A stretch of DNA of 64,000 bases from Haberlea rhodopensis (Eukaryota > Streptophyta > Magnoliopsida > Lamiales > Gesneriaceae): assembly GCA_907163345.1 (NCBI GenBank), contig CAJQUN010000021.1, positions 310,001 through 374,000 of the forward strand, written 5' to 3'. Below the pieces are notes generated by a model. It was not told the origin of the DNA. It saw only the letters and a program-made list of their open reading frames with translations, and ran no database searches. Below are positions 1 through 10,171 of this stretch, in pieces (positions within the stretch are counted from its first letter, which is position 1; the number at the start of each line of letters is the position of its first letter). Position numbers and translations under genes: made by a program.

Positions 1-321
1 GGGCATGTAATGATAAGAGCGGATAGCCGCACCGCGGCGGCCATGGCTGTTCGAGCGACCAAGCGACGGCTGAGCAGTTGATAGTAGTTGTTTGAATTGC
101 GGAAGCACCACCAGTCATTATATCTTGAGGCTCTTATTAAGAGAAATTTTGGATGATCTGTATGCGGCCACGTGACAGCGTATACCTTCATGCTTAGAAT
201 CTACTCGACGACCGTACAAGATTATTGTAATTGGATAGACGCATATATACACTAACGAGAAAGAAAAAAAAAATCAAAAAATACGAATATAGAAAAACTA
301 GGTGAAAACGGACAAGGAAAC
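1..321. other. Intergenic flank, no gene seen
   Basis: The first part is GC-richer than the rest and the last 100 bases are A-rich. No coding region, RNA gene or repeat could be supported. The final five bases (GAAAC, 317-321) are the left target-site duplication of the LTR element that follows. Confidence 0.5.
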
Positions 322-481
322 TGTTACGAGCAAAGTAGTAGTTAATTGAAATACAGTTTTAAAAGCAGTTATGTAATAGTTACGTGGGGAAGTGGTTATG
401 TATTAGTAAAGCGGGGAAATGGTTTTAGTAGAATTGTTCCTCTCTTGATTTGGCTTCACTGGAACAAACCCAAATCTAACA
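322..481 (+). repeat. 5' LTR, internally deleted
   Basis: It starts TGTTACGAGC and ends CTAACA. The first ~110 bp match the right LTR at 1654 closely, and the last ~40 bp match its end. The ~120 bp between them, which in the right LTR includes a pyrimidine-rich stretch, are missing. Confidence 0.75.
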
Positions 482-1529
482 TTGATGCTCTTTCAACTGC
501 GATAAATCTGGGTGATTCATTACTGGGTCAATTGACAAATATGACGGTAGGAATGAGATTCGACGAACTCGATAACCTTCTGTTAAGAATTACTCCACTT
601 CAGGAACGTCACACAAAATTGATCGCGAAACAGAACATCAACTTCGAATTTTTTACGAATTCTGTGAAGAATCTGAAAATTGGATTGCAATCTCTTGATG
701 CCAAGGTATATCAATACGTTCGCAGGGTTCCACCACGATCATCCGAGAATTCTCCATTATCATCAATTGGTTATCAGTGTCCGCCTGTGCCTCTTAATCA
801 GGGACATATTGTGGAGAATGAACTGCCATCTTCGAACCCCATCACTGTGCCGCCGCAGCAGTCCCATTCTGCATATCAATTCCGTCAATTGAAATCGATG
901 CGTCACACCATGTTAGAGATAAAGACACTGATGGCCGAGTGCTTCCAAAAGCAATCGACATCGACGCAGACAACATCAACATGGATTCCAACCACGCCAA
1001 GCAGACCACCGACCCTAAAGATGAAGTTAACCAAGGACTAGATCTAGCAGAGTATTTGGATCAGTTTCTTGTTGCTGAAATTTCACCAACACCAGAATAC
1101 TTGGAGCCAAGCATGAAAAAAAATACTTTGGAATTTGATCAAGACACCACAATTCTTGATGGGGAAATGTTCGGTGTGGGGAAAGCATATGCGGCTGTGA
1201 AACTCTCTTTGGAGGTGCAGTTTACTGCATGTGGCTTGTTGAGAGAGATGAAGGAAATGGGTTGGGTTCCTGCTATACTTGCCATGAAAATTCTTCAGAT
1301 TGGTCATAGAGCATATTATTTTGGCAACGAGTATAGTGAAGGGGCGATTTTCAAAAATGACAGAAGATTCGCCACGAAAGGAACTTTGACTAACACTTTG
1401 CATTCTACCAAAGGGACTCATGCCAAGGGACTAACTGAAAGGTATGCTAATAGCAAAACAATGCATGATGGTTTTGGCGTTGTTCAAGTTAGATCAAAGG
1501 GGCGAGCCTTGCTAAGGAACAAGAGGTGA
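482..1529 (+). pseudogene. Gag-like remnant inside the short LTR element
   Basis: Two overlapping frames cover this interval: one open to 1041 and another from about 939 to 1529. The first has a helical, charged segment followed by a proline-rich linker. The second includes a segment around 1170-1320 with no recognised catalytic motif. No zinc knuckle, protease or polymerase motif is visible. The content fits a decayed gag or spacer of a gypsy element, but the assignment rests mainly on position between the LTRs. Confidence 0.35.
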
Positions 1530-1653
1530 CAACAAAAAGCTAACTCAGTTTCTGGTGCATTAGCATGGCTTAACTCTACGGGTGTTAGGAAAATGACCAA
1601 TCTACTATTACATTTCCACCTTGAGGACAAGGTGTTTCTGCAAACACAGGTAA

Positions 1654-1933
1654 TGTTACGAGCAAACTAGCAGTTAATTGAAATGTAGTTTTAAAGCAGT
1701 TATGTAATAGTTACGTGGGGAAGTGGTTATGCATTAGTAAAGCTGGAAAATGGTTTTAGTAGAATATTGCAGGATATAAAGTTGTACACGGAATAGATTT
1801 GAGGGTAACCAATTAATGAATAGACTTCTTCCTCTTGAATGCTCTTTGTTCTTCTCTCTGAATTGTATCTTTTCTTCCTTTTTATTTCTGAATTCTAGAG
1901 TTTGGCTCGACTCGAACAAAGCCAAATCTAACA
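1654..1933 (+). repeat. 3' LTR
   Basis: A 280-bp repeat with TG..CA ends and the GAAAC target duplication immediately after it (1934-1938). It is the more complete LTR and shows what was deleted from the left copy. Confidence 0.78.
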
Positions 1934-2539
1934 GAAACATTACCCGGGCAAAACCCAGGCAGCGTGGGCAACATCCTAGAGCTACTCCTACCTACACGAT
2001 GTAGGCACGGCGCTAGGGCGCCACTTGGAGGCGTCCTGGCACATCGATTTCCACGACAGGAAAAAAGTTACCTATATATACTATGTTTAAATCTGTGTTA
2101 AGTCTGGACCCAATTTTACTTAGCACACATTATTTCAGATTTGTCGGTGATTTACCTAGAAAGAAACATGAATAGCCGCCTCTTATTCAAAGTTCACCAA
2201 CATTTCAAGTACTGTGTTTGCTGCTAGTAATTTTTAAATTTTTTTCTTTGAAATATTTCATTTATATTTTCTGGAGATTTAAAATTGTTGGTGTGATAAA
2301 AGAGTTTTTTTTAATTTGATGCTTAGATTTTGAATAATTTCTACAATTGTAGCACATATTGTGTTTTTTGTTGTGATTAAAGTAAACGTATAATATGTAT
2401 CTTCATGAGTCTTCATGATTAAGTGAGCAACACTAGCACTAATTTTATTTATACTAAAAAAATTAGAAATTTGCACTAGAAAAACTGTAAAAATTGGTGA
2501 TGCTAAAAATTTGTATTCTAATAAAGAGCAAATGGTTAT
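1934..2539. other. AT-rich spacer, no gene seen
   Basis: About 600 bases that begin with a short GC-richer stretch (1940-2045) and then become strongly AT-rich. The last part may hold the upstream end of the hAT remnant, but no readable motif was found before about 2520. Confidence 0.45.
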
Positions 2540-4625
2540 TGTATTGAGATTTGTCGATCTTGATGGCTTCAGAAGAGAGCTTCTTTGAAATTGTACAAGT
2601 TGCTAATACCACTTCTATGCCACTTAAGAAAGAAATATCTAGCGTTTTAAGTCGGCATGACTTACATATTTGCAATATGTGGGGTCAAGGGTATGATGGT
2701 GCTAGTAACATGTGTGGCTCATGGAATGGGTCACACACTTTTTTTGAAAGATTGTCCTTATGCATATTATGTTCATTATTTTGCTCATCGACTGCAATTA
2801 GCATTAATTGTGGCTGCTGAACAGGAGGTGTCTATTTGGTTGTTCTTTTCAAAATTGGATGTCATTTCTAATCTTGTTGGTAGTCCTTCTAAGAGTTATA
2901 TTGAATTACATTCTGCTCAAGCTGAAGAAATTGCAAAAAGGATGGCTACAGGTCAGTGTTCAACAGGTAAAGGAGCTAACCAAAATGGTAATGTGCATCG
3001 GTCAGGAACAACTCGTTGGACTTCGCATTATGATTCCATTTGTGGTTTAATAGACATGTATAGTGCTGTGATAACTGTGCTTGAACACATGGTGATTGAA
3101 TGCTCATCTAATTCTACACGTGGCTCATCTAATTCTACACGTGGGGAAGCTAATGGTTGTGTGCTTGCTATGAGATCGTTTGATTTCATGTTTAGCTTGT
3201 ACTTGATGCATAAAATCATGGGACTTACAGATATACTTTGCCAAGCTTTGCAATACAAGTCTCTTGATATTTTAAGTGCAGTGGACCATGTATCATCTAT
3301 GACAGTGTTACTTCAAACATTAAGAGAGGAAGGTTTTGATATTCTCTTTACATATGTTGAAGAAGTTTGCAACGAGTATGACATTGAGATACCTAATATG
3401 AATGATATCTATAAAGCAGCAAGAGGTCGTTCGCATCAACAAAGAGATGATATCAAAGCTGAGCACCATCATCGATTTGATGTATTTAATGCTACAATAG
3501 AATTTCATGTAGAAGAAATTAATGTAGATTCAATGATGCAACAATAGAACTTCTTATACTTAGCTCTGCCTTGGAACCTAAAGACAATTTTAAATTGTTT
3601 CAAGCTGAACATATATACACACTTGCTGAGAAGTTTTATCAAGCTGATTTCAGTAATCAGGAGATACATTATTTGAGGGGTCAATTAGAACAGTATAGGG
3701 TTGATTAGGAATGGCAACGGGGCGGGTATGGGACGGGTTTGACCAATCACAGGACCCGCCCCGCTACACATAAAACCCAGACCCGCCCAGCCCCGTTTAG
3801 ACCTGCGAACCCGGCGGGTTTACCCTGCCCCGCCCCGGTTCTAGATTTTTTTAATTTTTTACTTTTTAAAAAAAAATTTAGTTAGGAATCAATTTTGAAA
3901 CACAAAAGTTGAGTTTTGTGATTAAATTTCATGTTTTCTCTAGTAAATATTTATAATAAGCATTGTAAAACTATCTTTAAGCTACTAAATATTTATTAAT
4001 TTGCTTTTATTTCCTTCAAAATGTGCAACTTCTTTAACATAAATACATGAATTTTGATATAAAATTAAATAATGGCACTTTATTGTTCACTCAAGGAAGT
4101 AAAATGTATAATCAATATCAATTTTTTTTTTTAAATAAAAATGTATAACGGGGCGGGTGCGGGGTGGGTTCGGCCAATCCCAGGACCCGCCCCGCCCCGC
4201 TTCCAAACTCGGTTGAAGCGGGTCCAGACCCGCCCCGGTGGGGCGGGTTCAATGCGGGTCCGGGTTTGGACCCGTCCCATTGCCATCCCTAGGGTTGATA
4301 TACTTTGCCATGAGAATTTTCAGAATTTATTGATTATTTCTGAACTGTGTCGAAGACTAGCTGAGACAAACAAGGCACGATACTACAATCTGACAGATTG
4401 ATTCGTCTTATTTTAATTCTTCATGTGTCTACTGCAACAACAGCGCGAGCATGTTCAGCGATGACACATATAAAAAGTGTTCTTCGTAACAAAATGGAAG
4501 GAGAATACATGTCAAACTCAATGATAGTCAATATTGAACGCGAGTTGACTAAAAGAATTGATTCTGATTCGATCATTGATGAATTTTATGCTATAAAGAA
4601 CCGCAGAGCACAACTTAAGTTGTAA
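2540..4625 (+). pseudogene. hAT transposase remnant (ZMYM1/DUF4371-like), broken and interrupted
   Basis: The translation shows the typical plant hAT core: GQGYDGASNMCG (about 2683), then KDCPYAYYVHYFAHRLQLAL (about 2750), then TTRWTSH (about 3010). A C-terminal dimerisation-like end follows at 4300-4624 (SELCRRLAET, DRLIRL, ERELTKRID). The parts lie in different frames: there is one shift near 2565, another near 2725 and a stop at 3545. A 586-bp MITE interrupts the gene at 3706-4291, between the mid-region and the dimerisation domain. Intact proteins of this family cut and paste hAT elements using DDE chemistry; this copy cannot encode one. Terminal repeats of the element itself were not identified. 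Confidence 0.8.
3706..4291. mobile_element. hAT-type MITE with 8-bp target duplication
   Basis: The left end reads TAGGAATGGCAACGGGG and the right end is the near-perfect inverse (CCCATTGCCATCCCTA). Both sides carry the 8-bp duplication GGGTTGAT (3698-3705 and 4292-4299). Arms rich in GGGGCGGG and CCCGCCCC (about 3706-3840 and 4145-4291) enclose an AT-rich centre. An 8-bp duplication is the hAT signature. The element encodes nothing. Removing it restores colinearity of the hAT transposase remnant around it, so it inserted after that transposon. Confidence 0.85.
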
Positions 4626-5990
4626 TGTTTTCTTATTTAATATATTTTTCTTAGCATATATTCATCTTTTTATGTTTTGTTTGTCAGCCTTGGGTGAATT
4701 CCATTCCTGGATCCGCCCTTGCTGAAGGGTTGTGTACCTTTTCGCGTATTGTTGCGATTTTTCATAAAAATACACTTTCAAAAGATGCCTTTTTGGGATG
4801 TCCATTTGTTTAGTATAAATAGAACAACATCTTTTGAATTAAACAAACAAATGATTAAAGCAAAATTCATGCAGAAAATTCTATACATTCATCTTATTCA
4901 AAGTTTGAGAGCTTTTAAACATTTGTAGTTTAATGACTTGTGATTTGAAAGGCTTCTATCACAAGTTATAGTCATTGTATCTTGGTAAACAAATTGGCAT
5001 TGAAACTGTAAGCATCATTGCAGGACAAATTTTAAGGACGGAGATTAGAAATCTCGCGTCGACATTCATCCTTGTGTCAATTGTTACTTTGCTTACAATA
5101 ACCCAAAGATATACATTTCTAATATAAGATAACTATAAAACCAAACATGTCAACCAAAGTTAATCAATTGCATAGTTCAGATTCAGAGCAAAGAAAGTGA
5201 GCTCAAATTTAACAAGTAGAGCAAAACAAACTTGAAAGAAGAAGCTGCAATAATATATAAAAAAAAATGTACTGATAGAAATCCTAGAGCATGCCTTGGC
5301 CATTTCCTTTTCCTGTACATCCATTCCTTGGGAATTGAGAAACAGCATCAGCTCCAACTTCTCTGGCCACACCATACCAACCATGTCCTTGCATTTTCAG
5401 AGCATTAATATTAAATTACAAAATAAAAACTAAACACAAAACCCAAATAAATTTATTTCATGAAAACAGTGAAGCTGAGAAGAGGCATTAACAAAAAAAA
5501 AATGTCAAAAGATTAATCACATTTCCTTCATTTAATAAGCATGCAAACATGGTATGAGGACATTTGAAACTCAAGAACATGAATCATCCAGTAACTAAAA
5601 AAGATGGATTTATTTTATTAAAAGAAAAACAAAAACAAAAACGAGCGAGTGATATTATTCGAAAAACAGGAAGTGAAATTTTACGTTATTCATTCACCTG
5701 AAATTACTAAATTAACTTATCATGGATTAATGCTCGAGTTTATATTTGATAACACCGAATTTGTACTACACTAAATAGTTGGAAATATAGGAACAAAACA
5801 TAAGTTAATATAGTAACGTAAAACGTCCATAAATTAATAATCGATAAATTAATAAGCTCTCCAAAATAATAGTTATTCCGAGAAACACCAAATACTAAGT
5901 TGGGACATGACAAAAATAATCATCAATCGGATACGAAAATAAGCATCAAATTTAACATCCAGAACCACTGATGAGAAGCTTGTGTCCAAT
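4626..5990. other. Gene-poor spacer with one possible orphan exon
   Basis: Mostly AT-rich sequence. On the minus strand, 5280-5405 translates to a compact glycine-rich tail (KMQGHGWYGVAREV..., ending NGQGML then stop). It looks more protein-like than its surroundings and could be the last exon of a decayed gene, but no family was recognised. The end of the hAT element probably lies just after 4625. Confidence 0.3.
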
Positions 5991-6437
5991 TCACACATGA
6001 ATCGGCTTCTCCATATACAGCCCCGTCACGCGTCTGGCCAGCTCTTTCAGCCCCGGCTTCCGCAGGAAATCCATCGGCCACCGTGTCATGGCTATAGCTT
6101 GAATGTCGGCTGCTCTGTCACAGAACAACCCATACTCCCTCCGCAGCTTGGCAACATCATCGTCAACCTCAACCCCGACAACAGTAACGTCGGGATGACA
6201 GAGGAACTCCACGAGAGACTGAGGAATGCGATCTAAGTAAAGAAGCTGGATAATGAGGGTTTTCGTATCGACGCATAGCTGAAGTGTAGCTGTTTTGTTG
6301 TTGTCGAAAATTGAAGAATTAGGCTTCCATTCGCAGTCGAGTCCAACAATGATCTTGTCCCCATTTGTCGACTGTAATACTTCCCTCACCCATTGATGCA
6401 AGGTGGATCCTTTGTCGGCCACCGTCGCTTCAATGAT
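5991..6437 (-). pseudogene. Werner-type 3'-5' exonuclease-like fragment, copy 1
   Basis: The frame carries a DnaQ/WRN-like exonuclease fold. Exo I is VGLDCEW with its Asp and Glu present, followed by TATLQLCVDTKTLIIQLLYLD and an Exo II-like VGVEVDDDVAKL. Family members degrade DNA or RNA from the 3' end using two metal ions held by DEDDy residues. The copy is truncated at both ends: no in-frame ATG precedes the domain (a stop lies at about 6444-6446), and the frame stops at 5991 before the Exo III Tyr/Asp helix. Just beyond the stop, another frame reads IGHKLL, a tail seen near the end of the second copy at 13528. The segment between seems to have been deleted. It is therefore probably a pseudogene despite an intact first active-site motif. 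Confidence 0.7.
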
Positions 6438-8610
6438 ATATTTTTAAATTTTCGACTCTTTCTATTTGCATCTACGAATAAATTATACAATATAATAAGC
6501 ACCGTTCCCTGTCTACAGTGATATGTGTCTAAATTTCCCCACGAATGAACAGTAGCCATCATTCACGTTGGGCCTCATTTTTTATTTGGGCCTTGACATT
6601 TTTTTAGGTTTTAGAACATCGCCTTGCTTTCTCGTCGTGCTTTAGAACTAAGCTTTGTGTTATCATCGCTGCACAGCAGCGACGAAGCCTGAGAGTCAGT
6701 GGTGTTCCGACCTAAAAACATGTGCTTAAGACCAAGGCGGAGTGTCTCTATGAGACTTGTAAGAATGGTGCGCATTTGGGGGTGAAGCTGAATGTCACTA
6801 AGACCGCGACTCTGTCCCCTGTCTGCCTTGTTTATGCTCCCTCTATAAGTAACTGTCGCTGTAAGTTTCATCATCGTTTTGACTGGATTTGGGATTGAAT
6901 TTTGCTTATCATCTCGTTTATTTCCTGGAAAAAGTTGTAGGTCAATTTAGTGATGATTCCTTCATCTTATTGGTTTGTTTTTACGGCGGGGTGTGCGTGG
7001 AAGACTTTGTTACTAAAAAATTTAGTATACACCAGTATTTTTTCTGTATTTGTTTTCTTGAAAATAATGGAGATTTTGTTATCTTTGTTTTACCCTATCT
7101 GCAGTGAGCATTGGCTTTGGTGCAGCTCCAAATACTCTCATATCTGATCTTGTTGTCAAAAGATTTTATATGTCTTCATGTATGCTAGAGATTTTAGTGA
7201 TTTTAGTATAACTTGTTCAATTGATTTTGGATTGACGAAAATACGTTGTTTGCAAATATTTTTTTGTGCGGATCTAAAATGTGTTATATATAATATATGC
7301 AAAACAATGTGCCAGCCATTTTTTTTTTCCATAGGCATAGATGTGTTATATATATTATATGCAAACCAATGTTGTCGCAACAAATTATTGAGGTTGTGCT
7401 TGCAATGTGCAGAGGTACATAAGTTAGGACTGTTTAGTACTAACACATCTATGAATTTTTTAACCATATCTGTAACATTGATAATTCTTATGAATTTCCT
7501 AACCATATGTTTGTAGCATTGATAAATGTTTGTTCTTCAATTCTTATGAATTTCTTAACCATATTTGTTACTAACACCATTGAATGGGAACTGGCATTTG
7601 ATATTCTTTTATGATATTTCAAGTGCCTGAAATACTTTTTTGACTAAATACCATCATTGTTTGACCATACCAATCGTCAGGTTTTACATAAATAGTTTAA
7701 CAGATAGGAAATGGAGCTTTCTATCAATTACCTCTTCCTGATGGTTGATATTTAATTAAGTGTGCCAAAAAATGGCATTTCTCAGCTTTTATCAAATTTC
7801 TTTTTGATCGTTGCTTTTACATTTTTCTTGTGGCTTCTACATGCTGATTTTGACTCGGTGATTGTTAGTTAGATGCTAGCATAAACTCCTTAACAACTTG
7901 GAAGGTTTTCCCAATTACAAATTTTGATAGGATAGTTAACGATTTTTTTCCCATGAGACTTCTTATAGCGTAAAGTTACATTATTCATGAAATATATATT
8001 CCTTGATCTTCATATTTTGCTTGAAACCACATGTTAAAATGTTGTTGCCCGCTGGTCACTCCCGGTGATCGGATTTCCGTGCTTCGTCTGCATTATCTCT
8101 TTCACGCTTTTTTCCTTGGTCTTTTCGTTGGGATTCGATTGATGGGAGTATGCAAACTTTTGATTTCTTTGTTACACCACATGGAAAAATTAGCTATAGA
8201 GAACTATTATCTCTTTCCTTTCAAGAAGAATATCGGTTGAAATACTTTTCATATGATTGTGTTCTCTTTTCTGTTTTTTCACACCAGTTATCTAAATATA
8301 GCTTATCTATGAATCTTAAAATGTTTCTGGATTTTAAACAAAATGCATTTCAATGCTCATGAATTTAAGATTCAAGTCTCTGGAAAATTATTTTGGTGAG
8401 TGCATAATGCATTTTGTCAATCAATTGATAACCTTTATTCTGTACATTTGGTTGTGTCCTGTGATCTGGAAAGTTTGTGATCTAGGGATGGCAATGATCA
8501 ATTTTCGCTACCAATTTACCCATCAATATTATAGAATTCCTGCTACATGTTTCTTACATGCTTTACGAAGCCTGTTGGACATGGACTTATACTGCAAGAA
8601 GGTATTATAG
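6438..8610. other. AT-rich spacer with unassigned exon-like patches
   Basis: No gene could be supported. A patch on the plus strand at about 6719-6870 translates without stops (frame with HVLKTKAECLYETCKNGAHL) and may be an exon relic, but it matches no family I recognise. The rest is T-rich and looks intronic or intergenic, possibly ancestral introns of the ATPase fragment that begins at 8611. Confidence 0.35.
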
Positions 8611-10171
8611 ATATCAGAAGCAAGTATGGTTCAAGGTATGAAACAGTTGAAGATAGATGATACATTTGAATATACGGACAACATGAGTGAAGCGGATGTG
8701 TTGATTGCATTATTGTCCAAGTTCAAGAAGAACCCTCAGCTTCAAGCTGCTGCTGGATCTCGAGGCATTCCACTTATATCTGTAAGCTGGAGATAAAAAA
8801 AGAGATCATATTGTTTTTTCTGCTTTTTCTCATCACACAGTAATGGTTACAGCTAAAAATTAAGTGAAAACATGATTCTTGTCTCAACTCCTGCCATTTT
8901 TCTTTGGTAAATCACTTCTTACTCCTCTCCGTATTTCGTTTGGATTCTAATCTCACACACTCTCTCTCTCTGTGTGTGTGTGTGTGTGTTGACAAACTCA
9001 TTGGCTCAGTTAACTAAGGCAATACAGTCTTTCATGTCTGATTTTGCTGATGGTTTTGAATATTTTGAATCCGGGGCCAAGACGAATGAGTCAGAGAAAA
9101 TGGATGCTTTGGAGGTAAACTAAATTTCTGTTTCCTGATTTTATGAAGATACATGCATGTGTTGGTGAAAAAGATAAAGCTTGTTTCTGAGTTGTTATGA
9201 TAGCTGGAGTCTTCTTCTATACACAAATTGTTTCTAGGAAAAAGAAACAAGGATAAGTTTTGGCTTCTACTGAAACTGATATTTGGTGGGTTAAAAATGA
9301 CAAATCCAACATAGCTAAAGCAAGTTAACTGTTTGCTTTAAGGTCAATAATTTTATCGTAGAAAATCAACCTCGGTACGTTTATGAAAAAGAGGTCAGAT
9401 TGTGAGGTAAACTATTCCTTATGGCTCTGACAAGAAATTTAGTTAGTATGATGGAATAAATTTTAGATGTCTTCAAACATATCCCTTGCCTTGTGGATCA
9501 ATATTGTGAAATAGCGATGTACATTATTTACTATATCTTATAATCACTCAATGCGGTGTTCAAGTAAAATGATGACTGGAGTTTATATTTATGAGGAATG
9601 TCTGGTGCTTCGAGCTGACTGTTGGAAATATATACTGCAGTAATTCACATGCTAGCAACATGCACAGGGATTGAAGGGTTTCCTGTGCTTTGACCGCATT
9701 TATCATTTACACTTATAATCTATAAAAAATGAAGCTTATTCATTGTGCGAGATCACAATTTAGTAGTCATAGATATACTAATGTTGACTCAACAAATTGA
9801 TGACTTCATATGTTTAGGAAGTAAGAATCGCAATTGAGCAAGTAGTGATTCCGAAAGGGGAGCCTGTAGATCTACTTCCCCGCCCATCAAATATATTGTT
9901 GCTTCAAAATGATCTTATTCGTAAATACAAGCTTCCATCAGAAAGAGTTGAATATGAGACTGGTGTATGGATCTGAATCCTCCCTTTTCAAAGTAAAATA
10001 AATGATGATAGTCCCGAAAGTGAGGAGGATGATGATGCTGATAATATTGGGCAGTTACATGGGATACATGATGAAACCAATGGGGCATCAATCTTCTTTG
10101 TCGGTAGATTATCGCTCCTCCCTGACCAGAATGGGGGCTGCTTTTCACCTTTACCGTTATACCCAAATTGA
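8611..10171 (+). pseudogene. ycf45/SpoIIIAA-like P-loop ATPase fragment (SPD1-type), 3' exons only
   Basis: Three exon-like pieces resemble the C-terminal region of plant chloroplast ycf45/SpoIIIAA-like ATPases. The first is 8611-8781 (SEADVLIALLSKFKKNPQLQ, acceptor TATAG, donor TCT/GTAAGC). The second is about 8989-9114 (SLAQLTKAIQSFMSDFADGF, donor GAG/GTAAAC). The third starts at 9818 after TTTAG (EQVVIPKGEPVDLLPRPS). The third exon has an in-frame TGA at 9974-9976 where relatives read on, and the frame then stays open to 10169. The acceptor before the second piece is TG rather than AG and sits at the end of a TC/TG microsatellite. The Walker motifs of the N-terminal ATPase are absent. Introns are retained, so this is a broken genomic copy or a captured fragment rather than a retrocopy. 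Confidence 0.6.
8959..8990. repeat. (TC)n(TG)n microsatellite
   Basis: A compound dinucleotide run of about 32 bases lies immediately before the second exon-like piece of the ATPase fragment. It may have replaced the splice acceptor. Confidence 0.9.

Larger units (their letters stand above)
322..1933 (+). mobile_element. Short non-autonomous LTR retrotransposon
   Basis: Two direct repeats begin TGTTACGAGC and end AATCTAACA (322-481 and 1654-1933). They are flanked by an identical 5-bp duplication GAAAC (317-321 and 1934-1938), which defines a complete LTR insertion. The internal part is only about 1.17 kb and has no protease, reverse transcriptase or integrase, so the element must have depended on enzymes supplied elsewhere. 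The left LTR is about 120 bp shorter than the right one through an internal deletion. The sequence just before the right LTR (ACCTTGAGGACAAGGTG, 1617-1633) resembles the end of pol in plant Ty3/gypsy elements, which suggests gypsy parentage. A clean tRNA primer site after the left LTR was not found. Confidence 0.8.

Noticed and set aside
6611..6874. 87-codon minus-strand frame
   Set aside because: No recognisable motif; the opposite strand has an equally open patch. Not enough to call a gene on either strand.
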